From: Solen grandis
Taxonomy: Eukaryota > Mollusca > Bivalvia > Adapedonta > Solenidae
NCBI GenBank assembly: GCA_021229015.1
Contig: CM037780.1
Span: 61,747,323 to 61,811,322, forward strand
Direction of reading: 5' to 3'
Length of the DNA: 64,000 bases
Shown here: in pieces, positions 1-11,857 of the stretch
Numbering within the stretch: position 1 is the stretch's first letter
Layout of the letters: each line of letters starts with the position of its first letter
Translations under genes and position numbers: made by a program
The notes under the pieces: model-generated
The model's database searches: none
Seen by the model: only the letters and a program-made list of their open reading frames with translations
What the model was told of the DNA's origin: nothing

Positions 1-269
1 TAAAACAAACAAACAAAAAATCAACTGCTGTAATTCAAACCTTGCAACATGCCAAACTATCGTAGACCTTTTCTATTTCACATTCTTTGCAATCTATTAT
101 TTCGAAACATTCAAGACACATACATGAAACGTTCAATCCACTATGATTTTATCAGTCTGAGAAAAAGAATATTCATATGTATGACATAACTAAATATTGT
201 GGTTGTTATCTATGTCTTGAACGAATTAACACCGACATTACATATCAAAGTTCTAGTAATTTTGGTGAT

Positions 270-480
270 ATTTAAGTGTGTTACCACACTGCAGTATCAC
301 GCCGTAGACATGTTGCATGATGTCACATCAAGTCACATTATCCTGACACCGGGCCGACCAGACCATGAAAGGCAATTACATGCTTAGCGCCAAGCAAGGG
401 AGCTACACTGGTATCATATTTTGCGATTTCAGTATGTCGGACCGGGGATCGAAACCACGACCTCCTGAGTGTAACAATGA
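270..480 (-). repeat. tRNA-derived SINE, family V (partial)
   Basis: On the minus strand the right end carries a B-box-like stretch (GTGGTTTCGATCCC near 445-460). It is followed by a body shared with 29395-29630 and 60485-60770, including a GATAATGTGACTTG-type segment and the ACGGCGTGATACTGC segment near 295-310. I call this recurring tRNA-headed family V for this window. The 3' tail (TGTCGGTGGGACGTTAAA type) is missing here. Confidence 0.6.
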
Positions 481-699
481 ATTTGCATCACTCTTTTCAA
501 CAATCTGAAAAAAAAAATGAATTCGTGTGTTTTTGTCTTGTGTGGGTCTTATGATTTTGCATAAATTTAAAATAAAATTTGGATAAGTGCACATTTTCTG
601 CTTTCATACTTTTTGTGTTATGCTCCGGACAAAAATTGGGACAGACAAACGGGCAGACAGACAATTCTGACAAAAACAAAACATTTCCCCCATATAAAT

Positions 700-1345
700 A
701 TAGGAGGAGACATAATAAAAAGGAAGTACCATATAAAAAGCCCATATTAGCTTGATATCTGATCACGAGCAGCATGCATTACACCGAGAACACCACAGAT
801 ACCTGCCAGTTAATGGGCCATTGTGTATAATTACCAGCATATCTGTGTTAAAGCGACACCCTATATATTGCTGATGAGGAAGTCATAATTTAAATTGATA
901 AGATTTTAATGTACACTTCCGTCATTATGAGGCATGCATCGCTACGTTTGGAGATAGGATCAGGCTTGATGTGACTTGACTATTTGAGTTTACCGTCGCT
1001 TCGACATTATTTTAGTAATATAGCGACGTCCAGCAAATTACAGGTGGAAGAAGACCCCGAATGCACGGAGGCATCCTGGTAGAATCACCGACCTACCGCA
1101 TGCCATCCGGAAGGCTTCCTCGCATGAAAATCCGAATGACCCTGCCAGGATTCGAACCCACGCAGTGAGGGGCTGAGTGAGTGTTAACGTCAGTGACTTG
1201 TGCCTCTCGGCCCCGGAGGCAGGATCAGTGATTTATAATCGAATCATGAGTAGGTTAACGTAAATATATTGTCCTCCTAATGCTCATCATCAGCGGTAAC
1301 AGCATCGTGAGAAGGGTCAGGAAATTAAGAACAAGATGTTTTATT
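700..1345. repeat. Duplicated segment, copy A, interrupted by a SINE
   Basis: Positions about 700-963 plus 1229-1345 match 8625-8975 closely. Shared blocks include CTGCCAGTTAATGGGCCATT, GATTTTAATGTACACTTCCG and CAGCGGTAACAGCATCGTG. Copy A differs by a SINE at 964-1220. The unit may be a dispersed repeat rather than a segmental duplication. No coding capacity was seen. Confidence 0.7.
964..1220 (-). repeat. tRNA-derived SINE, family G (GGGGCCTCCGTGGCCGAG head)
   Basis: Minus-strand SINE with a tRNA-like head on the right: a GGCCGAG A-box region near 1205-1215 and a GGGTTCGAATCC B box near 1150-1163. The body contains the GGAAGCCTTCC and AATTTGCTGGACGTCGCTA segments, and the tail ends in an ACTCAAATAGTCAAGTCAC type sequence. 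It is flanked by the 8-bp target-site duplication AGGATCAG (956-963 and 1221-1228). The homologous segment at 8850-8870 lacks the insert and has a single copy of the target. Confidence 0.9.
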
Positions 1346-1807
1346 TATTGTCCGCACAATATCTTGAGAAACAATAAGCCTAGGTTTGTGAAACTTAGTA
1401 GGGACAGTGCGCATGCTCAATTGATGATCCCTTTTAAATTTAATGGTCATTAGGTCAAAGGTCAAAATCAAAGTTACACTTTGTGTAAAATACTTGTCCG
1501 ATCAATAACTTGAGATAGAATAAGTCTAGGTTAGGGACATTGCCCTTTGCCAGTAAATGACCCCTATCATTTTAAAAGTCATAAGGTCAAAGGTAAAGAT
1601 GTCTTGATGACATTTAATATAAAATCATTTTTAGATTGATAACTTGAGAGGGAATAAGCCTAGGTCTGTGAAACTTGGTAGCGACATTCCCAATGGCCTG
1701 TAGATTATTTTGAGGGCATAAAATCAAAGCTCAAGGTCACATTGACACAAAGGTCATTGGAGCAGAAAACCCTATCGTTTGTTCGGGACAAACGAAATTT
1801 AGTTTTG
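1346..1807. repeat. Tandem degenerate repeat ending at a CGTTTG/CAAACG hairpin
   Basis: About three units of roughly 140 bp share an AATAAGCCTAGGTTTGTGAAAC core (near 1370, 1520 and 1655). They are followed by a hairpin terminus at 1770-1800 (CGTTTG-TTCGGGA-CAAACG). The same core recurs at 12560-12940 and the same hairpin at 9296-9330 and 11918-11940. Confidence 0.55.
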
Positions 1808-1840
1808 CTTATATATGTTGAAAATTTAATGGCAGATACT

Positions 1841-2826
1841 TCAGATACTGAAAATTCAAATTCGATTATGGTTGATAACAGCCAATTAGGTCAGGAGTTA
1901 TGCCCCTTTTAAATTAATAAATTTCCATATTTTATTTTGTTTACACCCTAGCATCTTCATTTCTTAAGCAATCATCTTCAAACTTTATTACAATGTTTAC
2001 AACTATAATCTCTCAGTCGAATTCGATTATGGCTTATATCGGCCTAAAAGGCCAGGACTTATGCCCCCTTTTAATATAAAACATGCCATATTTGATTTTG
2101 TTTACACTCTAGCATCTTCATTTCTTAAAACATTTAACTTATTACAATGTTTATGACCATTATCTCTTAGTCGAGTTCGATTATGGCTGAAATTGGCCTA
2201 TTAGGTCAGGAGTTATGCCTCTTTTAATATAAAAATGCCATATTTTACTTTGTTTACACTCTAGCATCTTCATTTCTTGAACAACCATCTTTAAACTTTA
2301 TGACAATGTTTTTGACCATAATTTCTCGATCAAGTTCGATAATGGCTGATATTGGCTATTTAGGTCATGAGTTTTGCCCCTTTTAATATAGAAAAATGCC
2401 AGATTTCATTTTGTTTACACGCTAGCGTCTTCATTTCTTGAACAATCATCTTCAAACTTTATGACAATTTTTGTAACCTTAATCTCTCGATTAAGTTCGA
2501 TTATGGCATATATTGGCTAATTAGGTCAGGAGTTATGCCCTTCTTAATATAAATAAATGCCAGATTTCATTTGTTTACACTATAGCATCTTCATTTCTTG
2601 AGCAATCATCTTCAAACTTTATGACAATGTTTATTACCTTAATCTCTCTATCAAGTTCGATAATGGCTGATTTCGGCCCATAATGTCAGGAGTTATGCCC
2701 CTTTCAATACAAAAAATGTCAGATTCCACCCTTTTTCTACCCTCCAGCATCTTTCTTCAGCAGTGTAGGTGTTAAGGCAATGTTCTCAGGTGAGCGATTA
2801 TAGGACCATCTTGGCCCTCTCGTTAG
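1841..2826 (-). repeat. Tandem-core element, about 158-bp core x6, family 1 end on the right
   Basis: Six degenerate units with period near 158 bp share GTTCGATTATGGCTGATATT and the TTAGGTCAGGAGTTATGCCC block (starts near 1887, 2046, 2203, 2360, 2521 and 2681). The right edge (2788-2826) reads as a decayed family-1 5' end in minus orientation: TCAGGTGAGCGATT followed by CATCTTGGCCCTC. The same core in plus orientation forms part of the element at 44788-45926. The opposite terminus is not recognisable. Confidence 0.7.
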
Positions 2827-2827
2827 G

Positions 2828-3670
2828 GCTTTCTGCCTCAAGCATAAAGTCCTATTGGGTTTGTTATGTTTTTCCTTCTTCTTCTTCTCATTATTATTTC
2901 TCCTTTTGAGGTTCAATTAAAACAGGTTGCCAATAAGTCAGCCGTATGAAAATTGAACAGTAATCAGAGTGACTTTAGCCCTTTAGAATGCAATAATTTT
3001 CATCTTCATATGACGTCATGTGACGTCACATTTCAAATAAGATACCAAATTTGGTTCGCGCTCTGCAGCCGTCAGTATTGTCCAATTGACGTGATATTTT
3101 CACAGAAGGTGTAATTTGGGATGTAGATGTACATCCTTGAATTTTCAAAATTCCAAAATTTCAAGATTTTATGTCAAAATCGAGATTCGAACTTTGGTCA
3201 TTAACATATAATTTCGTGTTTCCAAGGCTCCTGGTGAGTAAGGACCGTGAAAGTTGGACAGCATATGTGTCCTGAGGTCTTTTTTGTATTATTTGAAAAC
3301 TGACGCCGTGTGACATCATTTGACGTCACACTGTACGAAGCAATATTTTTGCTTTCAAAATAAGCAGATTTTAGGACCTGCAGGCTTGATTTTTTGACGG
3401 ATTGGCATGTAACTTTCAATGAATGTGCAACCCAGTGTCCCATCGTGCATGGTGACATCCGTTTCTGGAAAATCGCAAAGGTCAAGGTCATATGTCAGTT
3501 ATTGGTGACTTTTATTCGGCCATTGGTATCTTAAAAACCCAAAACATTATACCGATACACTATGAGTAAAATTTGTAGTGTTTTGAAATACCTTTTAAGT
3601 AATATTTATTTTTTGAAGATCGGGGTTGAATCGGTTGAGTTATGGCAGATAAACGAAAAGTGTAACAATG
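2828..3670 (+). repeat. CRE-octamer-rich dispersed repeat, copy 1
   Basis: Begins at a hairpin-like CTTTCTGCCTCAAGCATAAAG and GTCCTATTGGGTTTG. It then carries a body recurring at 6060, 16540 and 19680, with paired TGACGTCA octamers at 3011 and 3021 and another at 3321. The right part (3480-3660) has the TTGAATCGGTTGAGTTATGG end seen again near 13400 and 17250. No convincing ORF. Confidence 0.7.
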
Positions 3671-3671
3671 C

Positions 3672-5943
3672 AAGATAAGCTTCGTTTTATCGTTTTAACT
3701 AATTGTTTTTCAGGATAAACGAATTGATTTCAAATTCTCCTTGTTCAAAAACGAAAATAAACAAGAGGGCCATGAATCGCTCACCTGATTATTAATGAGC
3801 AACATATGTTGGATTTTTCATATTGACCTACTTTTTGACATCACATGACCCACTTTCGAGCTTGACCAAGATTTATGGAGACAGACATTCCGACCAAGTT
3901 TCATAAAGATTGGGCCAAAAATGTGGCCTCTAGAGTGTTAACAAGGTTTTTCTAAGATTTGACCTCATGACCTACTTTTTGACCCCACATGACCAAAATT
4001 CGAACTTGTCCAAGATTTAATGGAAACAAACATTCTGACCAAGTTTCATAAAGATTGGGCCAAAAATGTGGCCTCTAGAGTGTTAACAATGTTTTTCTAA
4101 GATTTGACCCCATGACCTACTTTTTGACCCCGCATGACCCAAATTCGAACTTGTCCAAGATTTTATGGACACAAACATTCTGACAAAGTTTCATGAAGAT
4201 TGGGCCAAAAATGTGGCCTCTAGAGTGTTAACAATGTTTTTCTAAGATTTGACCCCATGACCTACTTTTTGACCCCGCATGACCCAAATTCAAACTTGTC
4301 CAAGATTTTATGGACACAAACATTCTGACAAAGTTTCATGAAGATTGGGCCAAAAATGTGGCCTCTAGAGTGTTTACAAGGTTTTTCTAAGATTTGACCT
4401 CATGACCTACTTTTTGACCCCACATGACCCAAATTCGAATTGTCCAAGATTTTGGAAACAAACATTCTGACCAAGTTTCATAAAGATTGGGCCAAAAATG
4501 TGGCCTCTAGAGAGTTAACAAGGTTTTTCTAAGATTTGACCTCATGACCTACTTTTTGACCCCACATGACCCAAATTCGAAATTTTCTAAAAAAAATTGG
4601 AAACAAACATTCTGACCAAGTTTCATAAAGATTGGGCCAAAAATGTGGCCTCTAGAGTGTTAACAATGTTTTTCTAAGATTTGACCCCATGACCTACTTT
4701 TTGACCCCGCATGACCCAAATTTGAACTTGTCCAAGATTTTATGAAAATAAACATTCTGACCAAGTTTCATGAAGATTGGGCCAAAAATGTTGCTTCTAG
4801 ATTGTTAACAAGGTTTTACTATGATTTGACCTCGTGACCTACTTTTTGACCCCTTATGACCCAATTTCGAACTTGTCCAAGATTTTATGGAGACAAATAT
4901 TCTGACCAAGTTTCATAAAGATTGGGCCAAACATGTGGCCTCTAGAGTGTTAACAAGGTTTTTCTAAGATTTGACCTCATGACCTACTTTTTGACCCCAC
5001 ATGACCAAAATTCGAATTTGTCCAAGATTTTATGGAAACAAAACATTCTGACAAAGTTTCATGAAGATTGGGCCAAAAATGTGGCCTCTAGAGTGTTAAC
5101 AAGGTTTTTCTAAGATTTGACCTCATGACCTACTTTTTGACCCCACATGACCCAATTTCGAACTTGTCCAAGATTTTATGGAGACAAATATTCTGACCAA
5201 GTTTCATGAAGATTGGCCAAAAAATATGACCTCTAGAGTGTTAACAAGGTCAAATTGTTGACGACGAACGACGCACGACGGACGCCGGACGAAGGGCGAT
5301 CACAAAAGCTCACCTTGAGCACGTTGTGCTCAGGTGAGCAAAAAATGGAAAACAAATTGTGCTCGAAGATGCCGTCGTTTTGTTTAGGTTTGTTTTTTCA
5401 TGTTTACTAGCGCATTGGTAGGAAAGGGAGGTTACTGCGCACTCGCAATCTGCAATGCTTTCCCAAAACCACATTTTAATATATTTACAATTAATCCAAG
5501 TTCTCCCAAAATAGCTTTATGGTTGAAACTCTGAAACAAAATGTCAAAATCTAAGTTTGGAAGAGTCAGAAATACAATAGAAACATCGGTTGCCAGCTTT
5601 TATTTTCCATTAAGAAAGAACCAAACCCTTACGAAATCGTGAGCAGTTTCTTGAACCATATCATTTCGAACGTTGTTTTATCAGCACCGTCGTTCTCAAG
5701 TACTGGCGAAATTGTTAGATTCTTGGAAAATTACAACATGTTCATATCTTTATGGATAAGATTTTAATGTATGCACACAAGTAGTTTTTACAATTTATTT
5801 CAGGTTAATTTTCACATACTGTGACACTGGAAGCTCATTAGGATGTGAAATGAAGTAAAACTAATTGAAAATACAGAAAAAACTATTTAAAAATGCAGAA
5901 AAACTAACTGTTCTTGGAAAGTATTGGTAAAAAACTAATTGCC
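3672..5943 (-). repeat. Left arm of an inverted 0.67-kb repeat pair, split by a nested element
   Basis: 3672-3763 plus 5346-5943 form a unit that matches the reverse complement of 15313-15980 over most of its length, for example the ACCAAACCCTTACGAAATCG and GTACTGGCGAAATTGTTAGA segments. The left arm is interrupted by the tandem-core element at 3764-5345, which is absent from the right arm. No ORF is conserved between the arms, so I treat it as a non-coding dispersed repeat. Confidence 0.8.
3764..5345 (+). mobile_element. Tandem-core element, family 1, about 145-bp core x10
   Basis: 5' end: ACAAGAGGGCC followed by ATCGCTCACCTGA. The interior is ten units of about 145 bp, each with GATTGGGCCAAAAATGTGGC (near 3909, 4054, 4199, 4343, 4486, 4629, 4774, 4920, 5066 and 5211). 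A GACGACGGACGCCGGA-type stretch precedes the 3' end, which is GCTCACCTTGAGCACGTTGT then GCTCAGGTGAGC. The 3' end folds as GAGCAC-GTT-GTGCTC. The homologous site at 15891-15896 (minus) is empty. It is non-autonomous and has no transposase ORF. Confidence 0.85.
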
Positions 5944-6059
5944 GGGGGCGTGCCTAGGCTTACGCAAATACGCAGTTGCGTATACTTCGTCCAGAAAATC
6001 GAAAATCTAAAAGTGCCAAAACTGCAATAAAAATCGATGCCTAACCCCATTTTTTTTCC

Positions 6060-7000
6060 GGGGGAGAATACCTCAAGCAGAAAGTCCTATTGGGTTTGTT
6101 ATGTTTTTTTTCTGATAAGGGCTTTCTGTCTAAAGCAGAAAGTCTTTTTGGGTTTGTTATGTTTTTTTCTTCTTATTATTATTTCTCCTTTTGAGGTTCA
6201 CATTAAGACAGGTTGAAAATAAGTCAGCAACATGAAATTTTAACAGTAGGCAGAGTGACGTTGGCGCTTTTGAATGCAAAATTGTTCATCTTCATATGAC
6301 GTCATGTGACGTCACAGTTGAAATATGCTACCAAATTTGGTTCGCGCGCTCTGCAGCACTTATTTCTGGTCCAATTGACTTGATATTTTCACAGAGGGTG
6401 TGCGTTAGGATGTAGATGTGCATATATTCTTAAATTTGCAATATTTCAAAAGTTTTTCGAATTTTTAAAATCGAGATTAGAACTTTGGTCATAGGAACAT
6501 AATTCGTGTTACAAAGACTCCTGATGAGTTAGAAGAATGGAAATTGAACAGCATATGTATCTTGCGGTCGTCTTTGTATTCCGTGATAGCTGACGTCGTA
6601 TGACGTCATTTGACGTCACACCGTAATAAGCAATTTTGCATTCGAAAAAAGCGGCTTTTTGGGCTTTGCAGCCTTTATTTTTTACCGATTTGCATGTAAC
6701 ATTCAATAAATGTGTAACCTAGTGTCCCATCTTAAAATAATAAAGTTTTGTCAGCGCTCTGAAACCGCCATTTATGATGGGATTTTCTTCCAAAATTTAC
6801 ATAGAACGTAAATTTCAAGACCTAGATGTGCATTATTTTTTCCGCTTACCAAATTTCGAAAAGGCCAAGGTTCTATGGCAAAAACAAGTTTCGAACAAAA
6901 GACTTTTAAAATACATTTATGTGTTTTAAGCTTCTAGATAGGCTAGAAACATGAGAGTTGGACAGCATTTACGCCCTGAAGTATATTTGATGTTTTGAAA
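6060..7000 (+). repeat. CRE-octamer-rich dispersed repeat, copy 2
   Basis: Two closely spaced starts (AGCAGAAAGTCCTATTGGG near 6075 and a second at 6130) lead into the same body as at 2828. TGACGTCA lies at 6297, 6307, 6601 and 6611. The right end fades into unassigned AT-rich sequence near 7000. Confidence 0.65.
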
Positions 7001-8249
7001 AATTTGATTTGGTCAATAACTTTCTTTTAATCCGGAGATGGGAATAAATCATGAATCGGATGAAAGCTAATTTCCAGTATTTTAAAGCTAAATTTACCTT
7101 CATATTGCATCGACACAACCACATATATACGTGTTTTTGTTTAGATATCGAGTATGTGAACTGAAACTTTCATGTAACACTGTAAACCTTACGAATAGAA
7201 GGAATATCTGCAGAGGCACCAGAAAAATAGTTTATATTTTCCAATGTATCGTAAAATTTTAACAAGTAAATATAGATACTCTGAAATGATGTAGCTTTCA
7301 CACACGAGTTATTTTAGTTTTTATCTAATTTGGGGTTTAAGTTTTTCTTTTCGACGTAATACGTTTTATGACCGTATACTTGCATAGTCATGATAAATAT
7401 GTATCTCTCGATCGATATATTCCCTTCTCACATTAACCTCAGAAATGTATAATTTTATATCATTTAGAATGACATAAAGCATATTTCTGCACATTCAGAC
7501 GTGAAACTATGATACCATTCGGGATGCACCCGTTCACAATAATTCGCCTTTACATTAGGCTGACTATTTTACTGATATCTGTATATATCTGTCTTAGTAT
7601 TAAAGGGGACTCCCAAAGGGTGGAACATAATTAAATACATAAATTACTGTTTCTACTGTGACCTGTACTATGCAGCGAAAGTGACGGGGATACTCAGGGC
7701 GTTTCCGAGGACAGGTAAGTGCTTTACCGAAGAATGTATCGAGAAGGGTAGAGGTCCCATCAGTGGCGGTTTCAGAAATTCAAGGACTTAAGTTTCAGGT
7801 TTTGTGGTTACTTAAGGACTCAGCGAGCTTAAGGTCAAAGGCAAACCTTCTTTTTCTCATTGCGCTATCAGACAAAGGTGCTTCTAAGTAGCTCAATTTA
7901 CATGTATGATGTAATAATTTACCAAATTTCTTAGCGTTCTATCATTAAATGTGTTCCCAATAACTTTCTGGGTTGGGGCAGTGGCCCCATAGTAGCCCCC
8001 GTTTAATCCGCCACTACCGATTGTACTAACATAGCTAATCAAAAGACCAAGAAGGTTAAGTTGGCGATTAACTCGATGGTTAAATGGCAGGGGAACATCG
8101 TCATCTGCAACAAGAAGTCACACTCATAAATGGACGCGGCCAAGAAAGAGAGAGTGTGGTTAAAAAGATTTACAGTACAATTGTACTTAAGATAGAAATG
8201 TCCCTTTTTAAGACGAACTGTTCCCAGTGACCATGTGGTAATCTTAAAC
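7001..8249. other. No gene or named repeat recognised
   Basis: AT-rich sequence with no ORF above background and no splice-site pairs bounding an open frame that I could support. It may be decayed repeat. Confidence 0.4.
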
Positions 8250-8475
8250 GCACGGAAGCTCGTTGAGTTGATCCCTGGCCTGGTTTATCTCCCTTGCGTC
8301 TGGCGCTAAGCTTAATCAATGGAGAAGTGTTCCAGGACTGTATAGCCTAGTGCCAGAATGATATAACTAAGGAACCATGTCATAACAGCTTGATATATCA
8401 GCATCTTTCTCATGTAGACAAGAATCCCCGAATGACTGAAATAATGTTAATGGAACGTTAAACCAAACATAAAAT
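8250..8475 (+). repeat. tRNA-derived SINE, family V (head diverged)
   Basis: The 3' tail GAATGACTGAAATAATGTTA-ATGGAACGTTAAACCAAACA is the plus-strand counterpart of the tails at 29400 and 38510. The body contains the TGGCGCTAAGCTTAATCAAT and TGTTCCAGGACTG segments of family V. The head is too decayed to read an A box. Confidence 0.5.
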
Positions 8476-8624
8476 ATACCAGTCTTATGTAGGAAAACGT
8501 CCAAAAATAATTTGATATTGTCGGTTGGACGCTAAACATAAACAGGCAGACGACCAAATTTGCGAAGTCAGGCTAAGGGGTCAAAGAGCCAAAGCTGACT
8601 GAAAGGGGTACTCAATTAAAAGGA

Positions 8625-8975
8625 TGTACAATATAAAAACAATATTAGCTAGATATCTGATTATAAACAGCATGCATCACATGAGAACACCATAGGCACC
8701 TGCCAGTTAATGGGCCATTGTGAATAATTACCACTATCTCTGTGTTAAAGCGACATCCTTTATAAGGCTGATGAAGAAGTCATATTTTAAACTGATAAGA
8801 TTTTAATGTACACTTCCGTCATTCTGGTGCATACATCGCTACGTTTGGAGACAAGATCAGTGATTCAAATCGCATCATGAGAAGATTCACGTAGGTACTA
8901 ATCTTTGTCATGCTCATCAACAGCGGTAACAGCATCGTGTCAAGGGTCAAGAAATAAGAACAAGATGTTGTATTT
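8625..8975. repeat. Duplicated segment, copy B (SINE-free)
   Basis: Counterpart of 700-1345. It carries a single GATCAGTGATTCAAATCG junction where copy A has a SINE, so it gives the ancestral empty site for the insertion at 964-1220. Confidence 0.7.
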
Positions 8976-9284
8976 TCACTATTGTCAACAAACTAAAACT
9001 TCATGTGATTAAATTTAGGTCCTTAATGAATTTAGTTGGGTTCCATTCACGATGTTGGATTTGTTACATCTTTAAAGAATTTTCTGCGTCAGAGTATGGG
9101 GAAGGTTATTTGCATACACCGAAAGAAACAGCAGCATAATTTAGAAATAAAGGTGAAACTCAAAACTTAGTCTATAAACATTATACGTATAATGTTGATA
9201 TCTCAACATACCACAATGAAACGTAAATACAAAGTAAATGAATATAAGAAATTCATTCCAACCTATCAGGTTTGATTTGGCTTG

Positions 9285-10496
9285 CATAGCAGAAAGCCTT
9301 ATCGTTTGTTCGGGACAAGCGAAATCTAGTTTGGACTTTCTGCCTACAGGCAGAGAGTCCTGTTGGGTTTTAACTGTTTTTTATTAGGACTTTCTGCCTA
9401 CAGGCAAAAGTCCTATTGGGTTTGTACTTTTTTTTTATTCTTATCCTTTTTTCTTCCTCTTATATTTGTGTTAATTTCGATGTGTTGTCAATGGCCAAGA
9501 ACAATGGAAATTTTATTGCATATATTTCAAACCATGAGCTTTTAAAAGCAATGAATTTCATATTCATATGACGTCACATAACGTCAGATTTGACGTCAGC
9601 TGAAAAGAATTGTACGCGGTCTACAGCCATTATTTCTTGACTGATTTTCATCAAAATTTCACAGAATGTGTATGTTAGGCTCTAGTTATGCAAAGGTTTA
9701 ATGGTGAACCCAAGATTCGAACCATTGACCTCAAATTTCAAATACGTATAAAATCGCCTCCAGATGAGTTACAAAAATGATTTTTAATTAGATTATAAGT
9801 CTGCAAGTGTTTTTTTACATTCTGTGAAGATGAACGTCATCTGACGTCATATTGCGTCATAAAGAATTCCTGATATCTACGCGTTAATTTAAATATGTTC
9901 CCAGGACCGTGGAAATTCATTGGCATATACATCAAATCATGAGCTTTTGAATGCAATGCATTTCATATTCATGTGACGTCATACAACGTCAGATTTGACG
10001 CCCGGTGTCCGTTTTTTATTTTCGAATGAACGTCATGTAACGTCATATGACGTCATGAGGTGAAGAGTAATTTCTTATTTTCACGTATTAACCTTTATTT
10101 GTTGCAAACGTCCGAGCACCTTGAAAATTTAATGACATATTCTTCACATACTATACTTTGAACATCAGTGATTTTCATTTGCCTTTGACGTGATTTGACG
10201 TCAAACTTGACGTCGTCTAAAAATGTTTTAGCGCGGTCTATAGCCATCATATCTTGACCGATTTTCATCAAAATTTCACAGAATGTATATATTAGTCTAG
10301 TTGTGCATCCTGGTGTCCGTTTTTCAAATTCGAAAAGGCAAAGGCTTTATGGCGAATCCAAGATTCGAACCATTGACGTCAAATTTCAAATACGTATAAA
10401 ATCGCTTCCAGATGATATTTTGACTGAGTATTAATCTCTAATTTCTATTCTGCGAGGACGAACGTCATTTGACGTCAGAAGTCAACAAGATTTTTA
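9285..10496 (+). repeat. CRE-octamer-rich dispersed repeat with stacked hairpin termini, copy 3
   Basis: Three termini are stacked. One is a CGTTTG/CAAGCG hairpin (9302-9330). Two are CTTTCTGCCTACAGGCAGAG-type hairpins, at 9336-9362 and 9391-9415. The body holds eight perfect TGACGTCA octamers (9569, 9591, 9842, 9974, 10048, 10196, 10374, 10470). Repeated GATTTTCATCAAAATTTCACAGAATG blocks (9642 and 10260) show an internal duplication of about 620 bp. Short ORFs here show no conserved frame. Confidence 0.7.
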
Positions 10497-11825
10497 ACAA
10501 GAGGCCCATGATGGCCCTAAATCGCTCACCTGAGATAAATAGGTTGACCCAAGGAACATCTGTACCAATTTATTTTAAAATCTGGCCAGTAGTTTTGAAG
10601 AAGATGATTTTTAAAGTTTTCATATTTTTTTTCTTTTTGTTGCCATGGCAACCAGAGTTCTATATGGATCAAGTTTATTTTAGCAACTTTTTTGAAGGTT
10701 GACCCAAGGATCATTCCTGCCAAATTTAATCAAATTCTGTCCAGTGGTTTCAGAGGAAATGTTGATTAAAGTTTTCCCTATATACATATAAGGCAAATAA
10801 GCCCCTGGCGGCCATGTTTTTTACGGATCGGAATTTTTTTTAAGCATCTTTGGTAGAGGTTGACCCAAGGAACATCTGTACCAATTTATTTTAAAATCTG
10901 GCCAGTAGTTTTGAAGAAGATGATTTTTAAAGTTCTCATATTTTTTTTCTTTTTGTTGCCATGGCAACCAGAGTTCTACATGGATCAAGTTTATTTTAGC
11001 ACCTTTTGTGAAGGTTGACCCAAGGATCATCCCTGCCAAGTTTAATCAAATTCTGTCTAGTGGTTTCAGAGGAGATGTTGTTTAAAGGTTTCTCTATATA
11101 CATATAAGGCAAATAAGCCCCGCCCCTGGCGGCCATATTTTTTTACGGATCGGAATAATTTTAGCAACTTTGGTAGAGGTTGACCCAAGGAACATCTGTA
11201 CCAAATTATTTTAAAATCTGGCCGGTAGTTTTGAAGAAGATGATTTTTAAAATTCTCATTTTTTTTTTGTTGTTGCCATGGCAACCAGAGTTCTACATGG
11301 ATCAAGTTTATTTTAGCAACTTTTGTGAAGGTTGACCCAAGGATCATCCCTGCCAAGTTTAATCAAATTCTGTCTAGTGGTTTCAGAGGAGATGTTGTTT
11401 AAAGGTTTCTCAATATACATAAAAGGCAAATAAGCCCCGCCCCTGGCGGCCATATTTTTTTACGGATCGGAATAATTTTAGCAACTTTGGTAGAGGTTGA
11501 CCCAAGGAACATCTGTACCAAATTATTTTGAAATCTGGCCAGTAGTTTTGAAGGAGATGATTTTTAAAGTTTTCATTTTTTTCCCTTTTTGTTGCCATGG
11601 CAACCAGAGTTCTTCATGGATCAACTTTATTTTAGTAACTTTTTTAGAGCCTCACCCAAGGAACATTCCTGCCAAGTTTCATTAAATTCTGTCCAGCGGT
11701 TTCAGAGGAGATGTCGTTTAAAGCAAATTGTTGACGACGGACGACGCATGACGGACGACGACGGACGCCGGACGAAGGGCGATCACAAAAGCTCACCTTG
11801 AGCACTTTGTGCTCAGATGAGCTAA
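10497..11825 (+). mobile_element. Tandem-core element, family 1, about 316-bp core x4
   Basis: 5' end at 10497: ACAAGAGGCCCATGATGGCC then ATCGCTCACCTGAG. The core is GTTGACCCAAGGAACATCTG plus a TTGTTGCCATGGCAACCAGA block (starts near 10545, 10859, 11179, 11495), about 316 bp per unit. Unlike the 145-bp and 165-bp cores it contains the palindrome GTTGCCATGGCAAC. The 3' end has the GACGGACGACGACGGACG stretch and GCTCACCTTGAGCACTTTGT then GCTCAGATGAGCTAAAAA. Short ORFs here simply follow the repeat units. Confidence 0.85.
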
Positions 11826-11857
11826 AAAGTGGACAGATTTGTCCTGGTTTTAATGCC

